DNA of 37,520 nt from an uncultured Lachnospiraceae bacterium (GCA_945949085.1 CAMFDJ010000026.1:1-37520); one strand, 5' to 3'; shown: positions 26,513 to 35,327, numbered from the stretch's first letter. Notes: generated by a model not told the origin, from the sequence alone. Numbers and translations: made by a program.

Positions 26513-26556
26513 TTATACTTGAAAGAAAAACAGTATTTCTGTAATGGAGTAAACGG

Positions 26557-27723
26557 ATGAAGCCTAAAGAAAGTTTCAAAAAACGTGTTTTTCGTATCAT
26601 TCAGATTGGAAATCAATCGGACATACCGAGCCTGATTTTTGACATCCTGATCGTTGCGGTGATTCTGACGAACATTGCCGTGACCTTCTTTATGACCTTT
26701 CGGGAGGCAGAGAGGTTTATGGATGTGCTCAGGGCGGTGGAATGTGTCACCATAGTCATTTTTCTGGTAGAATACCTTTTGCGCATCTGGACTGCAGAGT
26801 ATTTATATCCGGATCGGAAGGGACCGAAATGCCGGTGGAAATTTCTGCTTTCGTTTTACGGTATTGTTGATTTGCTCACGATTCTGCCGTATTTTCTGCC
26901 TTTTTTGTTTCCGAGCGGAGCGGTTGCGTTCCGCATGATGCGTGTGGTCAGAATATTGCATCTGTTCCGCATCAATGCCAATTATGACGCGTTTAATGTC
27001 ATCACGGATGTTTTAAAGGATAAAAGGGATCAGCTCATCTCTTCTATTTTTCTGGTTCTTGTTCTGATGCTGGCAGCCTCGCTTTGCATGTACAGTCTGG
27101 AGCATGAGGCGCAGCCGGAATGCTTTGAAAACGCCTTTTCCGGTATCTGGTGGTCGGTTTCCACACTGCTGACGGTGGGATACGGTGATATTTATCCTGT
27201 GACGGTCGGTGGCAGAATCATGGCCATACTCATTGCCTTTTTGGGAGTCGGCATGGTGGCTATCCCCACAGGTATCATTTCCGCAGGATTTGTGGAATAT
27301 TATACGAGGATCAAGAATGTGGCAGCTGCCAGACATGACGCGGATTTTCTGGCTTTGCAGATGGAAAAGGGACATCCCTATCTGGGGAAAAGGGCAGACG
27401 ACGTGCAGCTGCCGGAGGGCATCTATCTTGCGGCAGTTGTGCGCGGGAAGGATGTACAGACAGGCGGGGATATGCGAATGATACAGCAAAAGGATGTGCT
27501 TCTGTTTGCTTCTACAAGCAGCCTGAGGATTGACTCTAAAATGGAGGAGGTCGTTCTGGAAAAGGGACATCCCTGGATCGGCAGGAGGCTCGGTGAGCTG
27601 GATCTGTCTCGAAATGCGACTGTGCTTATGATAAAAAGAGGGAACACAACAATAAAGCCGGAGGATGAGATCAGGCTGCGCGAGCTGGACAAGATAGTCA
27701 TACTTGACAGACGTAGTTTATAA
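26557..27723 (+). CDS. Voltage-gated-type K+ channel with two C-terminal RCK_C/TrkA_C-like repeats
   Basis: 388 residues, integral to the membrane. Helices S1-S4 are visible, with a positively charged S4 (FRMMRVVRILHLFRINANYD). S5, the pore helix and the selectivity filter TLLTVGYGDIYPVT (near residue 205) follow, then S6 (MAILIAFLGVGMVAIPTGII). After S6 come two tandem modules of about 60 residues that start alike (LQMEKGHPYLGKR... and VVLEKGHPWIGRR...), the pattern of TrkA_C/RCK_C domains. There is no Rossmann RCK_N. TTGGYGD-type filters indicate K+ selectivity. The ligand of the C-terminal modules is unknown. Start ATG 26557 with TGGAG upstream. Confidence 0.93.
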   Translation: MKPKESFKKRVFRIIQIGNQSDIPSLIFDILIVAVILTNIAVTFFMTFREAERFMDVLRAVECVTIVIFLVEYLLRIWTAEYLYPDRKGPKCRWKFLLSFYGIVDLLTILPYFLPFLFPSGAVAFRMMRVVRILHLFRINANYDAFNVITDVLKDKRDQLISSIFLVLVLMLAASLCMYSLEHEAQPECFENAFSGIWWSVSTLLTVGYGDIYPVTVGGRIMAILIAFLGVGMVAIPTGIISAGFVEYYTRIKNVAAARHDADFLALQMEKGHPYLGKRADDVQLPEGIYLAAVVRGKDVQTGGDMRMIQQKDVLLFASTSSLRIDSKMEEVVLEKGHPWIGRRLGELDLSRNATVLMIKRGNTTIKPEDEIRLRELDKIVILDRRSL

Positions 27724-27771
27724 TGGGTCTTTGATGCAGGCATCACAATAGAAAGAGGAGGACGAAAACAC

Positions 27772-28362
27772 ATGCAGAAAAGAGAAGGAGTACCATATGT
27801 TTTATTGATTGCATTTATGATTGCAGGAGTATGTCTTTTGGTTCTTGGCGTGTTCAAACAGAAGGAGCGCACCGAGCAGCTGCGTAAATATGAGATGACC
27901 TGGGGATTTATTTCCGATTCTTTAGAAAGAGGAAAGCGGTCGGATATGTTTGCGGCAGTGCATTCCTATGAGGTGGATGGAAAAGAATACTCTTTTCAAG
28001 ATTATGTTTTCACAAGGAAAAAGCCAAAGATCGGAAAAAAAGAAAAGATCATGTATAATCCGAACGATCCGTCTGAGGCATTTGTCAAAGACAGATTTAC
28101 CATACCGCAGGCGCTTTTGCTTTTTGGCAGCCTGGCTGTCATTTATCCGATCCTGATCATTGTCGCGACCAGCTGCAATATCGCCGATAAATGGCGTGAA
28201 TTTATCAAGTGTATGCTGCTTGGCGGTGTTTTTGCCGGAGGCGGATTTGGATTTTGCTTTGGGGGAATCGGCAGGTTAAACTTCCTTTCTGTCGTATGCT
28301 TCATTCTTGGCTGTTTCGGTGCGTATTTCATCGAATATGGATTTTACAGTCTGCGCAAGTAA
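27772..28362 (+). CDS. DUF3592-like membrane protein
   Basis: 196 residues. Helices: one N-terminal (YVLLIAFMIAGVCLLVLGVF), then a beta-rich extracytoplasmic or cytoplasmic module of about 70 residues typical of DUF3592 (VHSYEVDGKEYSFQDYVFTR, KIGKKEKIMYNPNDPSEAFV), then three more hydrophobic segments (ALLLFGSLAVIYPILIIVAT, CMLLGGVFAGGGFGFCFGGI, FLSVVCFILGCFGAYFIEYG). Strong ribosome site AGAGGAGG before ATG 27772. Its function is unknown. Its 3' end is only 11 bp from the end of the converging - strand unit. Confidence 0.85.
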   Translation: MQKREGVPYVLLIAFMIAGVCLLVLGVFKQKERTEQLRKYEMTWGFISDSLERGKRSDMFAAVHSYEVDGKEYSFQDYVFTRKKPKIGKKEKIMYNPNDPSEAFVKDRFTIPQALLLFGSLAVIYPILIIVATSCNIADKWREFIKCMLLGGVFAGGGFGFCFGGIGRLNFLSVVCFILGCFGAYFIEYGFYSLRK

Positions 28363-28373
28363 GCATATTTTTG

Positions 28374-28592
28374 CTATTTGCCGTAAGGAGTACCAAGGCA
28401 GCTGGGATCAAAGTCGGGTGTGACGTTATCCAGTTCTCTTGTGATTTCAAAATCTACGATGTAATAAAAACGGTCACCGGTGGAGTCGCCTTGATCGTTT
28501 CCTGCTTTCAGGGTTTCCGTGACAGCATAGAAAGCGGCGCAAAGTGAAAATAAGACGTCGGCGATGATGGTAACAAGAATAAGAGATTGCAT
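28374..28592 (-). CDS. Small membrane or secreted protein, unknown
   Basis: 72 residues. It starts at an ATG one base after the stop of the zinc-ribbon gene, with AGGCAGGA 8 bp upstream inside that gene's end. The N-terminus is a hydrophobic helix (MQSLILVTIIADVLFSLCAA), followed by a polar domain with a WD/RY-like sheet pattern (GDRFYYIVDFEITRELDNVT). An upstream in-frame ATG at 28619 lies inside the previous gene and has no ribosome site. The pairing with the zinc-ribbon gene suggests a common membrane function. No database identity is claimed. Confidence 0.65.
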   Translation of the reverse strand: MQSLILVTIIADVLFSLCAAFYAVTETLKAGNDQGDSTGDRFYYIVDFEITRELDNVTPDFDPSCLGTPYGK

Positions 28593-28593
28593 A

Positions 28594-29805
28594 TTAGATA
28601 TCCTGCCTTTCTTCTGCAAAATTTCTGATGTTTTTTGCCTGCGTTAAGTGGAGACTTTTGTTCAGTTTTTTCATATTTGAGATTCCTTTCAGCAGCATGC
28701 AGGGCATCGAAACACCAAAAATGCCGAGCAAATAGGGCGCATAACCGGAGATCAACATAAAAAGGGAGACAGGTACTGCGAGAATCATAATCAATAAAAA
28801 TGAGATAACAAACCATTTTAAAAAAGTGCGCAAACTCGTAGGAACAGCACCGACTACTTTTCCTGTCTGTCCATTTACCATGATGGTGTATTTTTCTCCG
28901 TCATCCTCGAAGACCAAAAACCAGACAGGCAGCAGTGTATAAGCGGATTTGACACAGGTAAACTGTTGATCGGATTTCACCGTTTTTATATGTAACAGAT
29001 ACGGCAGCGTCTGTATTTTTTCCTGAAACATATCCTTTGCGCGTCTGTCTGCCTTTGATTTCAGCATGGAAAAATCTTCGTCTCTCAAATCTGCATAATA
29101 GCCGGATAAATATTTCGGATCAAATGGCACGAGATCACGCCCGAAAAAAGGTTCCAAGCGATCGGCAGATTCGTTGGAAAGCTGATAAGAGGCATCAACA
29201 GGAATGTGTCCGATTCTTGCAAGAATTTCTCTGAAGTGATAGCCAAAGGGAGAGCTGGTCTTTTGGCGGTTGATATCTGTTGTTTGTGCATATAAGATGC
29301 GCCGGTCCTTGATTTCATAGCAAAACATACCGTATGGGATATAGATGCCACGTAACAGATCCGGTTTAAAGTGCTTGATTTCGTCAGAAACATAATCGCT
29401 TTTCAGAAGTTTTTCTCTGATATTTGAAATTGCTTCATTTTTGCTGATTTGAAACGGAATGATATATTGTGGACGTTTTCTCTTTTCAATTCGACTAAAG
29501 ACAATGGTAGGCTGCCCGCAGTAAGCACAGTAAGTGGCAGCTTCAACATCATTTATGGCAAGCTGTGCACCACAGTTTTTACATTCGTAAATATGTACAT
29601 CCATGAGCTCTTCCTGATAGGAGTTCTTCAGTGTCGCTTCTGGGGTCGCATAGTCTTGACTGAGCTGATCACCCTCAAATGCAGTTGGAGTTTGCGTATT
29701 TTCTTCTTGTACAGGGAACATGGAAGTACACAGCTCACAGACCATCATCTGAATATCTGCATCGAATACTAGGGTTCCACCACAAGACGGGCATTTGTTT
29801 TGCAT
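28594..29805 (-). CDS. TFIIB-type zinc-ribbon membrane protein
   Basis: 403 residues. Two zinc ribbons: C5-x2-C8 ... C23-x2-C26, and C75-x2-C78 ... C93-x2-C96. A conserved domain follows that begins IEKRKRPQYIIPFQISKNEA and includes YIPYGMFCYEIKDRR. Near the C-terminus is a DUF-like segment with MVNGQTGKVVG, then two transmembrane helices (VISFLLIMILAVPVSLFMLI, APYLLGIFGVSMPCMLLKGI). Such proteins are widespread in Firmicutes, where they are often linked to SPFH/'virion core' membrane proteins; no such neighbour is seen here. GAAAGGATACTGTC precedes the ATG. Cytoplasmic ribbons with a C-terminal membrane anchor are inferred. Confidence 0.85.
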   Translation of the reverse strand: MQNKCPSCGGTLVFDADIQMMVCELCTSMFPVQEENTQTPTAFEGDQLSQDYATPEATLKNSYQEELMDVHIYECKNCGAQLAINDVEAATYCAYCGQPTIVFSRIEKRKRPQYIIPFQISKNEAISNIREKLLKSDYVSDEIKHFKPDLLRGIYIPYGMFCYEIKDRRILYAQTTDINRQKTSSPFGYHFREILARIGHIPVDASYQLSNESADRLEPFFGRDLVPFDPKYLSGYYADLRDEDFSMLKSKADRRAKDMFQEKIQTLPYLLHIKTVKSDQQFTCVKSAYTLLPVWFLVFEDDGEKYTIMVNGQTGKVVGAVPTSLRTFLKWFVISFLLIMILAVPVSLFMLISGYAPYLLGIFGVSMPCMLLKGISNMKKLNKSLHLTQAKNIRNFAEERQDI

Positions 29806-29948
29806 GACAGTATCCTTTCTGTTTTATCTCATTGATGTTTTATTTTATCATATTTTGATGGGGTAGAGAACATGTCACTGTCATTTTTGTCATTTTCGAA
29901 AAATGGTCCTGTCAGGGATTCCTTTTTTCGCGCGAACGGAATGATGTG

Positions 29949-29957
29949 TGGTATACT
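29949..29957 (+). promoter_or_regulatory. Extended -10 promoter of the polymerase operon
   Basis: TGG-TATACT is an extended -10; no -35 hexamer is evident 17 bp upstream. Nearby are GTCATTTT direct repeats and a CATTTT-CGA-AAAATG hairpin (about 29888-29905). I do not see the Gram-positive LexA box (GAAC-N4-GTTC). Confidence 0.5.
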
Positions 29958-30009
29958 GTAAACAATAAGGGCAAATATTATGTTTTAGAAAAAGATGGAG
30001 GCTTTCATT

Positions 30010-31482
30010 TTGGAATCTGAATCTTCAAACATATATGTGGCAATCGATCTAAAGTCCTTCTATGCCTCTGTTGAATGCGTGGAGCGGGGACTGGATCCGC
30101 TGACAACGAACCTTGTGGTTGCGGACGAGAGCAGGACGGATAAGACAATCTGTCTGGCCGTATCACCCTCCTTAAAGAAATACGGGATACCGGGCAGACC
30201 GCGACTGTTTGAGGTGGCCAGGCGCGTCAACAAGATCAACGCGTCTAGTCCGCATTTGCAGCTGCAATATCTGGTCGCGCCGCCGCGCATGGCATTGTAT
30301 TTAGATTACAGCACCCGGATTTATCAGATTTATCTGAACTATATCGCGCCGGAGGATATGCATGTCTATTCCATTGACGAGGTGTTTCTGGATGTGACGT
30401 CATATCTTTCTACCTATCGGATGACGGCAAGGGAGCTGGCTTCTCAGATTATTCGAGACATCTTAAAGCAGACAGGAATCACGGCGACAGCCGGAATCGG
30501 AACGAACCTTTATCTGTGCAAGGTTGCCATGGATATTGTGGCAAAACACACCGCGGAAGATGAAGACGGCGTTCGTATTGCAGAGCTTGACGAGATGTCC
30601 TACAGACAGCTTTTGTGGGATCACAGACCGATCACGGATTTTTGGCGCGTGGGAAGCGGCTATGCCCAAAAGTTGGAGGCCTACGGCCTTGAAACAATGG
30701 GAGATGTGGCAAGGTGCTCCGTAGCGCCGCCGGATTGTTACTGCAATGAGGAATTGCTTTACAAGCTCTTTGGTAAAAATGCGGAACTTCTGATCGACCA
30801 CGCATGGGGATGGGAGCCTGTGACTATGGCAGACATCAAGGCGTACCGGCCGCAGGTAAATTCCCTAAGCTGCGGACAGGTGCTGCAGGAACCTTATCCT
30901 TTTGAAAAAGGGCGCATCATTGTGCGTGAAATGGCAGAAATGATGGCACTTGATCTACTGGAAAAAAAGCTTGTGACAGATCAGATCGTGCTGACGATCG
31001 GTTATGACAGACAGAACCTGTCAAGCGAGAAAGCGCGTAAAAGCTATCGGGGAGAGATTACAGTTGATCATTATGGCAGGAAGGTACCAAAGCATGCACA
31101 TGGAACAGAAAACTTGGATTGCAGTACATCTTCTGCCAGACTGATTACAGAGGCTGCGTTGTCTTTGTACGACAGGCTTGTGAATCCGGCACTTTCCATC
31201 CGGCGCGTCACACTGGCAGCCGGTCGTGTGGTAAGTGAGCAGATGGCTGCCACAGAGCAAGGAGATGCTTATGAACAGATGAATCTGTTTACTGACTACG
31301 GAGCCCGGGAGCAGCAGAGGCAGCAGGAACGCCTGCAGCTTGAGAAGGAAAGAAAAATGCATGAGGCAATCCTTTCCGTAAAGAAAAAATACGGTAAAAA
31401 TGCAATTCTGAAAGGAACGGACCTGCAGGAGGGCGCAACGACGCGGCAACGCAATGAGCAGATTGGGGGACATAAGGCATGA
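30010..31482 (+). CDS. Y-family DNA polymerase (UmuC/YqjW-like)
   Basis: A 490-residue translesion polymerase. Catalytic residues: D13 in AIDLKSFYASVE and D123-E124 in YSIDEVFLDV. The fingers/thumb helix-hairpin region (TGITATAGIGTNLYLCKVAM) and the little-finger domain are present. A beta-clamp binding motif QMNLF sits at 423-427. It is longer than DinB, matching the UmuC/YqjW/YozK group. GGAGG (29997-30001) lies 8 bp before TTG 30010, while ATG 29995 has no ribosome site and itself overlaps the Shine-Dalgarno sequence, so I choose the TTG. It overlaps the yolD-like gene by 4 bp, the usual arrangement for this SOS-type pair. Confidence 0.92.
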   Translation: MESESSNIYVAIDLKSFYASVECVERGLDPLTTNLVVADESRTDKTICLAVSPSLKKYGIPGRPRLFEVARRVNKINASSPHLQLQYLVAPPRMALYLDYSTRIYQIYLNYIAPEDMHVYSIDEVFLDVTSYLSTYRMTARELASQIIRDILKQTGITATAGIGTNLYLCKVAMDIVAKHTAEDEDGVRIAELDEMSYRQLLWDHRPITDFWRVGSGYAQKLEAYGLETMGDVARCSVAPPDCYCNEELLYKLFGKNAELLIDHAWGWEPVTMADIKAYRPQVNSLSCGQVLQEPYPFEKGRIIVREMAEMMALDLLEKKLVTDQIVLTIGYDRQNLSSEKARKSYRGEITVDHYGRKVPKHAHGTENLDCSTSSARLITEAALSLYDRLVNPALSIRRVTLAAGRVVSEQMAATEQGDAYEQMNLFTDYGAREQQRQQERLQLEKERKMHEAILSVKKKYGKNAILKGTDLQEGATTRQRNEQIGGHKA

Positions 31483-31922
31483 CAGAGACATGGCAGGGGG
31501 CAAAGACAAGTAAATATGCAGATATCATGCATCTTGCGCATCCGGTCTCTGCCAATCACCCGCAGATGTCTCAATATGACAGAGCGGCACAATTTTCTCC
31601 GTTTGCCGCATTGACCGGATATGAGGAGGCAATCCGGGAGACGCAGCGCACGACCGAGCAAAAGGCAGAACTGTCGGAGAATCGCATGGAAGAGCTGGAA
31701 CAAAAACTGCAGCTGCTTCGTGAGACTGTCGGGGTGAAGCCGGAGATCCGCGTGACTTATTTCAGGAAAGATGCGAAAAAGGAAGGTGGTTCCTACCTGA
31801 CGGCAGAGGGGAGACTTGTAAAAATCCATGCCGGTACGAAGGAACTGGAGCTTGCGAGCGGCCTGCGCATTCCGATGATGGACATTTCGGAGATAAATGG
31901 TGAATTGTTTTGGGATTTTTAG
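31479..31922 (+). CDS. YolD-like protein
   Basis: 147 residues. Contains the motif of YolD-like partners of Y-family polymerases: HPQMSQYDRAAQFSPFAALT followed by GYEEAI. A helical segment (QRTTEQKAELSENRMEELEQ) and a small beta domain (LVKIHAGTKELELASGLRI, PMMDISEINGELFWDF) follow. It is translated from an ATGA overlap with the polymerase gene, so the two are coupled. YolD-like proteins are thought to act as UmuD-like accessories, but the mechanism is not established; that role is inference. It is followed by a strong terminator. Confidence 0.88.
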   Translation: MTETWQGAKTSKYADIMHLAHPVSANHPQMSQYDRAAQFSPFAALTGYEEAIRETQRTTEQKAELSENRMEELEQKLQLLRETVGVKPEIRVTYFRKDAKKEGGSYLTAEGRLVKIHAGTKELELASGLRIPMMDISEINGELFWDF

Positions 31923-31952
31923 TTTTAATCATCTACATTATATGCTAAAATA

Positions 31953-31991
31953 AACTGTATGACTGCCGTTTCGGTGCGCATACAGTTTTTT
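31953..31991 (+). terminator. Rho-independent terminator of the polymerase operon
   Basis: AACTGTATG (31953-31961) / CATACAGTT (31979-31987) with an inner CCG-TTT-CGG hairpin, followed by TTTT. Confidence 0.9.
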
Positions 31992-32019
31992 GATTTTTCT
32001 GACAGAAGGAGATATACAT

Positions 32020-33507
32020 ATGCCGGTATTTGATTTTAGCGGTGGGACAACGGAGAAGGTGGAGGTTGTCTGCACCTATACCACATTTCAGTCAAATGAA
32101 AAGGAGACCTCGGCCGAGAAGCCGATTCTGGTTCTCGATCATACAAAGCGGGCGTGGAAGCATCACTCGCTGGGCATGTTTGCCAATCAGAATAAAAGCA
32201 CCTCATTTACCTTTAAGGAGGAGGACGGTGAGATGGATGCCGATATTCTGAAGGTGGATTCCCGTTTTGTGAGTCTTTTAAAATGGCTGGGAGAAAATCA
32301 CATCAATGTACGGCTTTCCGGCAAAAACACGGAGGAAGGATATGCGGTCTACAAAATCCGCGAGGTGGCGTTCGGTGGTGGCACAAAGCTCTCCTCAGAG
32401 GACGGATTTTTGCAGTTTATGATCGGAAGGCTTCTTGACAGCAGTGCGCCGGAACCCGAGGAAGATCCGGATGATGACAGGGATGAGGTCGGTGATGAGA
32501 TGAAGCTGACCAGCATCCAGAGTATTACAGATTTCATGAACTGCGCAGGGAAGACACTTCCTGAAAATATCAGATTGTGGGCGCGCCGGAATCTGGCGGT
32601 TGCAAGGTCGCACGAGGTTTCACCGGAAGAGCGCAGACACGCACAGAGAGCACTTTCCATTATGATGAATGTGCAGTGGAAGGGAAATTACTTTCCTTCC
32701 ATTGATCCACAGGAAGCGCGGCGTATCCTTGATGAAGAGCTTTATGGAATGGAACCGGTCAAGCAGCGTATTATTGAGACCATCATCCAGATCAATCGTA
32801 CGCATACACTGCCGGCCTATGGTATTTTACTGGTAGGACCTGCCGGAACAGGCAAGTCTCAGATTGCATATGCGGTAGCACGTATCTTAAAACTTCCGTG
32901 GACGACGCTGGATATGAGTTCCATCAATGATCCGGAACAGCTTACCGGAAGCTCCCGTGTCTATGCCAATGCAAAACCGGGTATCATCATGGAGGCATTT
33001 TCAGCAGCCGGAGAGTCAAATCTGGTATTTATCATCAATGAGCTGGATAAGGCTTCCGCAGGAAAGGGGAACGGCAATCCGGCGGATGTGCTTTTAACCT
33101 TGCTTGACAATCTTGGCTTTACCGATAACTATATGGAATGTATGGTGCCGACCGTGGGTGTGTATCCGATTGCTACGGCCAATGAAATCGACAAGATCAG
33201 TGCACCGATCCTGTCCAGGTTTGCAGTCATTCAGCTGCCGGACTATACGCAGGAGGAGAAAAAAATCATTTTCTCTGACTATGTACTGCCAAAGGTATTA
33301 AAGCACATGGGAATGAAACAGGAGGAGTGTCTGTTGACAGAGGATGGACTGCAGGCAGTTGTAAAGAAATATGAACATACATCAGGTATCCGCAATCTGG
33401 AGCAGGCAGCCGAGCATATTGCGGCAAATGCGTTATATCAGATTGAAGTCGATCGTGTATCGGGGGTCACGTTTGACGGTGATGCGGTCAGAAAACTGCT
33501 TTTGTAA
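32020..33507 (+). CDS. Lon-like AAA+ ATPase without protease domain
   Basis: 495 residues. Residues 1-150 are unique, ending in an acidic linker (PEPEEDPDDDRDEVGDE). A helical region (about 155-235, HAQRALSIMMNVQWKGNYFP) is followed by an AAA+ module most like that of Lon: LDEELYGMEPVKQRIIETI, Walker A GPAGTGKS (K279), Walker B FIINELDKAS (N340-E341), sensor 1 ATANEID, arginine finger ILSRFAVIQLP and sensor 2 SGIRNLEQAAEHIA. The Lon peptidase domain with its Ser-Lys dyad is absent. Walker B carries Asn instead of Asp but keeps the glutamate. Start ATG 32020 behind AGAAGGAG. No promoter consensus was recognised. Unknown role; could be a remodelling ATPase for the downstream signalling genes or the polymerase. 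Confidence 0.88.
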   Translation: MPVFDFSGGTTEKVEVVCTYTTFQSNEKETSAEKPILVLDHTKRAWKHHSLGMFANQNKSTSFTFKEEDGEMDADILKVDSRFVSLLKWLGENHINVRLSGKNTEEGYAVYKIREVAFGGGTKLSSEDGFLQFMIGRLLDSSAPEPEEDPDDDRDEVGDEMKLTSIQSITDFMNCAGKTLPENIRLWARRNLAVARSHEVSPEERRHAQRALSIMMNVQWKGNYFPSIDPQEARRILDEELYGMEPVKQRIIETIIQINRTHTLPAYGILLVGPAGTGKSQIAYAVARILKLPWTTLDMSSINDPEQLTGSSRVYANAKPGIIMEAFSAAGESNLVFIINELDKASAGKGNGNPADVLLTLLDNLGFTDNYMECMVPTVGVYPIATANEIDKISAPILSRFAVIQLPDYTQEEKKIIFSDYVLPKVLKHMGMKQEECLLTEDGLQAVVKKYEHTSGIRNLEQAAEHIAANALYQIEVDRVSGVTFDGDAVRKLLL

Positions 33508-33541
33508 GATGGCATAATTTAGGATAAAGGGGGAGCATCGC

Positions 33542-33943
33542 ATGGAGGAAGCAAACAAAAAAGAAAGTGCCAAGGAACTGCAGAAAATGGTCAGGATGCA
33601 TCTGCAGCTATTTGATTCGTTGGGCTGCGGGCTTATGGCATACACCATTCCGGAGCATAAAATGCTGGTACTCAATGAGGAGGCCAAAAAGATCTTCCAT
33701 TTTTACGATAAGGAGCATGCAAAGTTTGCAGATGTCCTGAGATACAATATTTTCCCGGAGGATCAGTCGTGTGTGATGCAGGTTTCTGCAAAGCTGCGTC
33801 ACGTGGGGGATTCCGTACACTATCATTTCCGGGCAATGCGTGAGGACGGGGGAAATGTCAAGGTCAGTTGTGAGACAAAGCTATTGGAATTCGAGGATGG
33901 GCAGAAGGCAATCTTAAGCATCATGAAGGATGTTACAGAATAG
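33542..33943 (+). CDS. Single PAS-domain protein
   Basis: 133 residues, almost entirely one PAS domain. A short helix (ELQKMVRMHLQLFDSLGCGL) is followed by AYTIPEHKMLVLNEEAKKIF, a typical PAS opening. Strands (VHYHFRAMREDGGNVKVSCE) end in KAILSIMKDVTE, the canonical PAS close that normally leads into an output domain. Here no output domain follows: a stop occurs after DVTE. Strong ribosome site AAAGGGGGAG. It ends 10 bp before the REC-GGDEF gene, so it may be a detached sensor for it. It has no membrane segment. Confidence 0.85.
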   Translation: MEEANKKESAKELQKMVRMHLQLFDSLGCGLMAYTIPEHKMLVLNEEAKKIFHFYDKEHAKFADVLRYNIFPEDQSCVMQVSAKLRHVGDSVHYHFRAMREDGGNVKVSCETKLLEFEDGQKAILSIMKDVTE

Positions 33944-33953
33944 GAGCGTTTGC

Positions 33954-35327
33954 ATGAAAACAATTTTGGTGGTAGATGACAATAAAATTAATCTTGCTGC
34001 GGCAAGAAAGGTACTGAGCAATGACTACAAGGTCATTCCTGTCATGAAGGGAGATCAGGCTCTGACTTATCTGGAAAGTGGAGATTGTGATGTGATTCTG
34101 CTCGATATCAATATGCCGGATATGGACGGATTTGAAGTTTTGGAGAAAATCAGGCAGAAGGAGAGACACCGGAATACACCGGTCATTTTCCTGACAGCCG
34201 ACAATGATTCCGAAACGGAGACACGTTGTTTCCGTGAGGGGGCAATTGACTTTATTGCAAAACCGTTTGTTCCCGAGGTTATGCTATCCAGAATCGGCAG
34301 AATTCTGGAGCTGGAGGAGCTTCGGCGCAGCCTTGCGGACAGATTGGAACAGAAGACGAAAGAAGTGTCCGATATGAAAAATAAGTCATCTCAGGATGCG
34401 CTTACCGGGCTGTGGAACAGAGCGCATACGCAGGAGGCTGTCAATCAGCTTCTGCAGGCGGGCACGAAAGGTGCGCTTCTGATGATCGATATGGATAACT
34501 TCAAAGCCATCAATGATAATTACGGCCACATCGCAGGTGACCAGACACTGAAGATGTTTGCAGATACGCTGCGCAAGTATTCGGAACCGGAGGATATTCT
34601 CTGTCGTATCGGCGGGGATGAATTTGTTGTTTTTGTCAAGGATGTCACCTCAAAAAGTGAACTTGGGAACCGGTCATCTGACATCATTTCGGATCTTTGT
34701 TATAAACTGGAACAGTGTAAATTCGAGACCAATTCGTCAGTCTCTATCGGTATTGCGCAGGCACCGGAGGATGGGACGGAATTTGATAAGCTGTACAATG
34801 CTGCGGATAAGGCACTTTATTATGTGAAACAGAATGGAAAGAATTCTTACCATTTCTTCAGTGATAAAGTACAGGCAGAAAAGAATCGCGCCTCTAAGAT
34901 GGTTGACCTCAATTACCTGCGGGATTTCATGAGTCGTGCAGACAGTGGACGGGGCGCTTATCTGCTTGATTTTGAAAGCTTTCACCATGTCTATAATTTT
35001 ATCAGACGTTTTGTGGAGCGTAGTAACCATGACGTACAGACCTTGCTTTTTACCGTTTCGGAAATAGGCGGCGACGATATGGATACAGGTGAAACAGAAC
35101 TTGCACTGGAGCTTTTGGAAAAGGCAATCTACCTTTCCCTGCGCAGATCGGATGTTTCGACGCGATATTCCAGCAAACAGGTGATCGTCATTTTGATGGA
35201 TGCCAATAACGAGAACGGGGATATCGTTGCAAGGCGTATTATTGATTGTTTCCAGAAGATTTATACGGGTGGCAAGGTCAGTATTGACTATGGTATTGCG
35301 TGTATGGAGGAGAGTAAGACTTCCTAA
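33954..35327 (+). CDS. Response regulator with GGDEF and degenerate second GGDEF domain
   Basis: 457 residues. REC domain 1-120 (phospho-acceptor D51 in ILLDINMPDMDGFEVL). A coiled-coil link (DRLEQKTKEVSDMKNKSSQD) leads to a diguanylate cyclase domain with signature RIGGDEF at 220-224. The usual product inhibition RxxD before it is replaced (EPED), so feedback control may be absent. After about residue 310 a second module resembles GGDEF (LLDFESFHHVYNFI, RSDVSTRYSSKQVIVILMDA), but the signature is YSSKQ at 405-409, so it should not be catalytic. Start ATG 33954 with AGGAG upstream. Confidence 0.9.
   Translation: MKTILVVDDNKINLAAARKVLSNDYKVIPVMKGDQALTYLESGDCDVILLDINMPDMDGFEVLEKIRQKERHRNTPVIFLTADNDSETETRCFREGAIDFIAKPFVPEVMLSRIGRILELEELRRSLADRLEQKTKEVSDMKNKSSQDALTGLWNRAHTQEAVNQLLQAGTKGALLMIDMDNFKAINDNYGHIAGDQTLKMFADTLRKYSEPEDILCRIGGDEFVVFVKDVTSKSELGNRSSDIISDLCYKLEQCKFETNSSVSIGIAQAPEDGTEFDKLYNAADKALYYVKQNGKNSYHFFSDKVQAEKNRASKMVDLNYLRDFMSRADSGRGAYLLDFESFHHVYNFIRRFVERSNHDVQTLLFTVSEIGGDDMDTGETELALELLEKAIYLSLRRSDVSTRYSSKQVIVILMDANNENGDIVARRIIDCFQKIYTGGKVSIDYGIACMEESKTS

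Noticed and set aside
29880..29960. LexA (SOS) box before the Y-family polymerase
   Set aside because: Only a half-like CGAAC (about 29933) with no matching GTTC at the right spacing, so SOS control cannot be read from the sequence.
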